Below, piece by piece: positions 6,741-8,734 of a stretch of 8,734 nucleotides of DNA. Made by a program: the position numbers and the translations under genes. Source of the stretch: Burkholderiaceae bacterium (lineage in GTDB: Bacteria > Pseudomonadota > Gammaproteobacteria > Burkholderiales > Burkholderiaceae_E); assembly GCA_019428955.1 (NCBI GenBank), contig JAHYJF010000150.1, positions 1-8,734 of the forward strand, in the 5' to 3' direction. Below the pieces are notes generated by a model, which worked only from the letters and a program-made list of their open reading frames with translations, made no database searches and was not told the origin of the DNA. Position 1 is the first letter of the stretch. Each line of letters starts with the position of its first letter.

Positions 6741-7502
6741 TCAGAGCTGGGAGAAGTCCGGCTTGCGCTTTTGCATGAAGGCCATGAAGGCTTCGCGCGC
6801 GGCCGGTCCGCTCAGCATCCGGCTGAACACCGCGCCCTCCTCGACCATGGTCGCTGCGATCAGTTCCTGTACCGGGAGCTTCATCAGGCGTTTGGTCTCG
6901 AGGATCGAGGCGAGCGGCTTGGCGGCCAGCTTGGCGGCCTGGGCGCGGGCAAAGGGCTCGACCTCGGCGGGTGCCATCACGCGATTGACGAGACCCATCT
7001 CGCGCGCCTCGGCAGCGTCGAAGGGCTCGCCCAGCAGCAGTTTTTCGGAGGCGCGCAGATAGCCGGCCAGCGCCGGCAGCAGGACCGTCGACGCCGCTTC
7101 CGGGCAAACGCCCAGGTTGACGAACGGCAGGATGAATTGCGCATTCTCGCCGGCATAGACCAGGTCGCAGTGCAGCAGCAAGGTTGTGCCGACGCCGACC
7201 GCCGGTCCGCACACTGCCGCAATCAGCGGCTTGGGAAAGGATGCGATCTGGCGCAAGAAACGGAACACCGGGGCATCGGGGTCATGGGGCGGGTTGGCCA
7301 GGAAGTCGCCGAGATCGTTGCCGGCCGTAAAGGTGTTCTCGTCGCCGGCGATTATCACCACCCGGGTCTGGGCGTCGGAAGCTGCCTGCTCGAGCGCGTC
7401 GGCCAGGTCAGCGTACATCTGTGCGGTCAGTGCGTTCTTGCGCTCGAGGCGCTCGAAGCGCAACACCAGAACCGCACCGTCACGTTCGCTACCGATCCCC
7501 AT
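6741..7502 (-). CDS. Crotonase-superfamily enoyl-CoA isomerase/hydratase (ECI2-like active site)
   Basis: This 253-residue protein is of typical crotonase length. FTAGNDL (58-64) and CGPAVGVG (98-105) form the CoA-binding and oxyanion-hole elements, and PFVNLGVCPEAAS lies near 126-138. Aligned by eye to rat enoyl-CoA hydratase, the two hydratase glutamates (Glu144, Glu164) correspond here to T107 and F127. The glutamate in PEA (E135) instead sits where delta3,delta2-enoyl-CoA isomerases of the ECI2 type have their catalytic base. I therefore favour isomerisation of unsaturated acyl-CoAs in beta-oxidation over hydration, although such genes are commonly labelled enoyl-CoA hydratase. The start at 7502 is fixed by AGGAG (7514-7510) 7 nt upstream; an upstream in-frame start at 7556 would add 18 residues unlike the family. 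The start overlaps the hydrolase gene by 14 bp, so translation is probably coupled. It is the last gene of the thiolase operon. Confidence 0.9.
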   Translation of the reverse strand: MGIGSERDGAVLVLRFERLERKNALTAQMYADLADALEQAASDAQTRVVIIAGDENTFTAGNDLGDFLANPPHDPDAPVFRFLRQIASFPKPLIAAVCGPAVGVGTTLLLHCDLVYAGENAQFILPFVNLGVCPEAASTVLLPALAGYLRASEKLLLGEPFDAAEAREMGLVNRVMAPAEVEPFARAQAAKLAAKPLASILETKRLMKLPVQELIAATMVEEGAVFSRMLSGPAAREAFMAFMQKRKPDFSQL

Positions 7503-8421
7503 CTTCTGTCTCCTGTCGCATTTCTTCGGGGAGTACGCCCCGCTCGATCCAGTCAATCACCAGCGGCCAGAGCGCCGCGCCGTTGCGCTGCCGGAAGAAT
7601 CCGAAGTGACCCACCGCATCCAGTCCGAAGCTTGACGGCGCCAGCACCCGGAATGACACCCGCGCCGCTGAATATAGCGCGAAGAGGCGGTGCAGGCTCT
7701 CGACGGTCATCATCTCGTCATCGCGAAAGAGCAGCGCCGCGACCGGCTGGGTGACCGCTGCCAGTTCAGCGCGCAGCGGCTCGCCTTCGCCGCCGAGGTA
7801 GAGCGGGTGCAAGCACCAGCGCCGCCAGCCCCACATCGCACCCGCCGGAATGTCGCCGATCGTGCCCAGGCGCTCGCCCGGGAAATATCCGGCCACGGCG
7901 ATCGTGACCGGAGCCAGTAGGTACCAGAGCAACAGCGCGGGAATCCGCAGGCGCGGCGCATTCCAGCGCCAGTAGCCGCTGCCCGTCCCGACGGTGATCA
8001 TCGTGGCGACGCGCTCATGGCCCGGGATCAAGCCGAAGACTTGCCCCCCGAGGCTGTGGCCGAACCAATGGACCTGAACCTCGGGGTGGCGTCGAAATGC
8101 CTCTTCCAGGGCGGCCGCGGCGTCGCGCCGCGCCCAGTCGAACAGATCGGCGGAGAAGCCACGCATTCGCGGCGGCGCCGAGTCACCGATGCCGCGATAG
8201 TCGAAGGTCAGCACGGCGATGCCGTGCCCGGCCAGCCAGCGCGCCATTACGCCATAGAAATCCTGGCGCACGCCCATCGCCGCGGCCACGACGAGTGCTG
8301 CCCGCGCCGGCCCTGCCGGTTCGTGCCAGCGCGCCGCGATCTCGACCCCGTCGGCGGTGCGCAAACGCACCGCCTCACCGAGCGACGGCGGCGTCGTGAC
8401 CAAGTCGCTCGGCGCCGACAC
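7489..8421 (-). CDS. Alpha/beta hydrolase (COG4757-like)
   Basis: Counting from a GTG at 8421 the protein has 310 residues. It shows an alpha/beta-hydrolase order: TFDYRGIGDS (72-81), the nucleophile elbow FGHSLGG (S123), FRDDEMM carrying the likely acid (D234 or D235), and VGHFGFF with the catalytic His (H272). The DYRGIG, GHSLGGQ and GHFGFFR signatures resemble the predicted hydrolases of COG4757. A hydrophobic stretch at about 160-180 (PALLLWYLLAPVTIAVAGYF) lies in the cap region and could be a lipid-binding lid or membrane-associating segment. No substrate is established; a thioesterase or esterase acting on acyl-CoA-derived products is inference from its place between thiolase and crotonase genes. 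The start is uncertain: no ATG fits, GTG at 8421 lies 5 bp after the thiolase stop, and GTG at 8475 would overlap the thiolase gene by 49 bp and add Arg/His-rich sequence. Confidence 0.85.
   Translation of the reverse strand: MSAPSDLVTTPPSLGEAVRLRTADGVEIAARWHEPAGPARAALVVAAAMGVRQDFYGVMARWLAGHGIAVLTFDYRGIGDSAPPRMRGFSADLFDWARRDAAAALEEAFRRHPEVQVHWFGHSLGGQVFGLIPGHERVATMITVGTGSGYWRWNAPRLRIPALLLWYLLAPVTIAVAGYFPGERLGTIGDIPAGAMWGWRRWCLHPLYLGGEGEPLRAELAAVTQPVAALLFRDDEMMTVESLHRLFALYSAARVSFRVLAPSSFGLDAVGHFGFFRQRNGAALWPLVIDWIERGVLPEEMRQETEDGDR
7510..7514 (-). promoter_or_regulatory. Shine-Dalgarno of the crotonase gene, inside the hydrolase gene
   Basis: AGGAG stands 7 nt before the ATG at 7502, within the last codons of the hydrolase gene whose TAG stop is at 7491-7489. 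It decides the crotonase start and implies re-initiation or coupled translation. Confidence 0.8.
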
Positions 8422-8426
8422 CGCGT

Positions 8427-8734
8427 CTACATGCGCTCGAAGATGCCGGCGGCGCCCATGCCGGTGCCGACGCACATCGTGACCATGCCGTACTTGAGCT
8501 GCTGGCGCTTCATGCCGTAGAGCAGTGTCGCCGCGCGGATCGCCCCGGTCGCGCCCAGAGGATGACCGAGCGCGATCGCGCCGCCCATGGGGTTGACCAC
8601 CTCGGGGTTGAGCCCCAGATCGCCGATCACCGCCAGCGACTGCGCGGCAAAAGCCTCGTTCAACTCGATCCAGCCCAGGTCTTCCTGCTTCAGGCCGGCG
8701 TTCCGGAGTGCGGCCGGAATCGCTTCCTTGGGTC
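8427..8734 (-). CDS. Thiolase (3-ketoacyl-CoA/acetyl-CoA acyltransferase), C-terminal part only
   Basis: About 101 C-terminal residues are visible; the 5' part lies beyond the right edge. They contain the thiolase signatures WIELNEAFAAQ, NPMGGAIALGHPLGATGA with the catalytic His of GHP, and MCVGTGMGAAGIFER with the second catalytic Cys of the CxG motif. Thiolases cleave 3-ketoacyl-CoA with CoA to give acetyl-CoA, or run the reverse condensation. The MCVGTGMGAAG ending resembles degradative (FadA-like) thiolases more than PhaA-type acetoacetyl-CoA thiolases, which typically end with LCIGGGMG. The nucleophilic Cys lies outside the window. It is the first visible gene of a leftward operon with the hydrolase (5-bp gap) and the crotonase-family gene, so a beta-oxidation role is likely. 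Confidence 0.95.
   Translation of the reverse strand, partial: PKEAIPAALRNAGLKQEDLGWIELNEAFAAQSLAVIGDLGLNPEVVNPMGGAIALGHPLGATGAIRAATLLYGMKRQQLKYGMVTMCVGTGMGAAGIFERM

Noticed and set aside
6690..7754. 354-residue plus-strand frame opposite the crotonase and hydrolase genes
   Set aside because: It spans two real minus-strand genes and has shadow-like composition.

Overview
The window is GC-rich, with strong G/C preference at third codon positions and long antisense open frames mirroring the real genes. It has no rRNA, tRNA, CRISPR array or insertion sequence that I can see. It looks like chromosomal DNA of a high-GC proteobacterium (beta or gamma is my guess from protein flavour) with a CoA-thioester or fatty/aromatic-acid lifestyle. 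The taxonomy is inference.

Left half (1-4623, minus strand): one very large gene, open from its start to the window edge with no stop, so its C-terminus is outside. I translated the frame across the whole stretch and found no in-frame stop. It encodes at least 1541 residues of a multidomain 'CoA activase' protein: a degenerate BcrA/BadF-type ASKHA domain, an intact second ASKHA domain, a cysteine-rich segment, a DUF2229-like region and an HgdB-like C-terminal half. Relatives of its parts drive ATP-dependent low-potential electron transfer in 2-hydroxyacyl-CoA dehydratases and benzoyl-CoA reductases. Its upstream leader (4624-4924) has no confident gene but holds a perfect Shine-Dalgarno followed by a 6-residue mini-ORF.

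Middle (4925-6683): an SGNH/GDSL-type hydrolase gene (minus) and a nitronate monooxygenase/NPD-like flavoenzyme gene (plus) are divergently arranged around a 49-bp spacer.

Right (6741-8734, minus strand): a tight three-gene operon reading leftward. It holds the 3' end of a beta-oxidation-type thiolase, an alpha/beta hydrolase 5 bp after it, and a crotonase-superfamily enoyl-CoA isomerase-like gene overlapping the hydrolase by 14 bp with a good internal Shine-Dalgarno. It converges on the NMO gene, with a GC hairpin in the 57-bp gap.

Together the window suggests acyl-CoA metabolism: thiolase and enoyl-CoA isomerase for beta-oxidation, a hydrolase embedded between them, and a giant ATP-driven reductase/activator-like protein nearby whose partner is not visible. 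The giant protein is the most interesting item.
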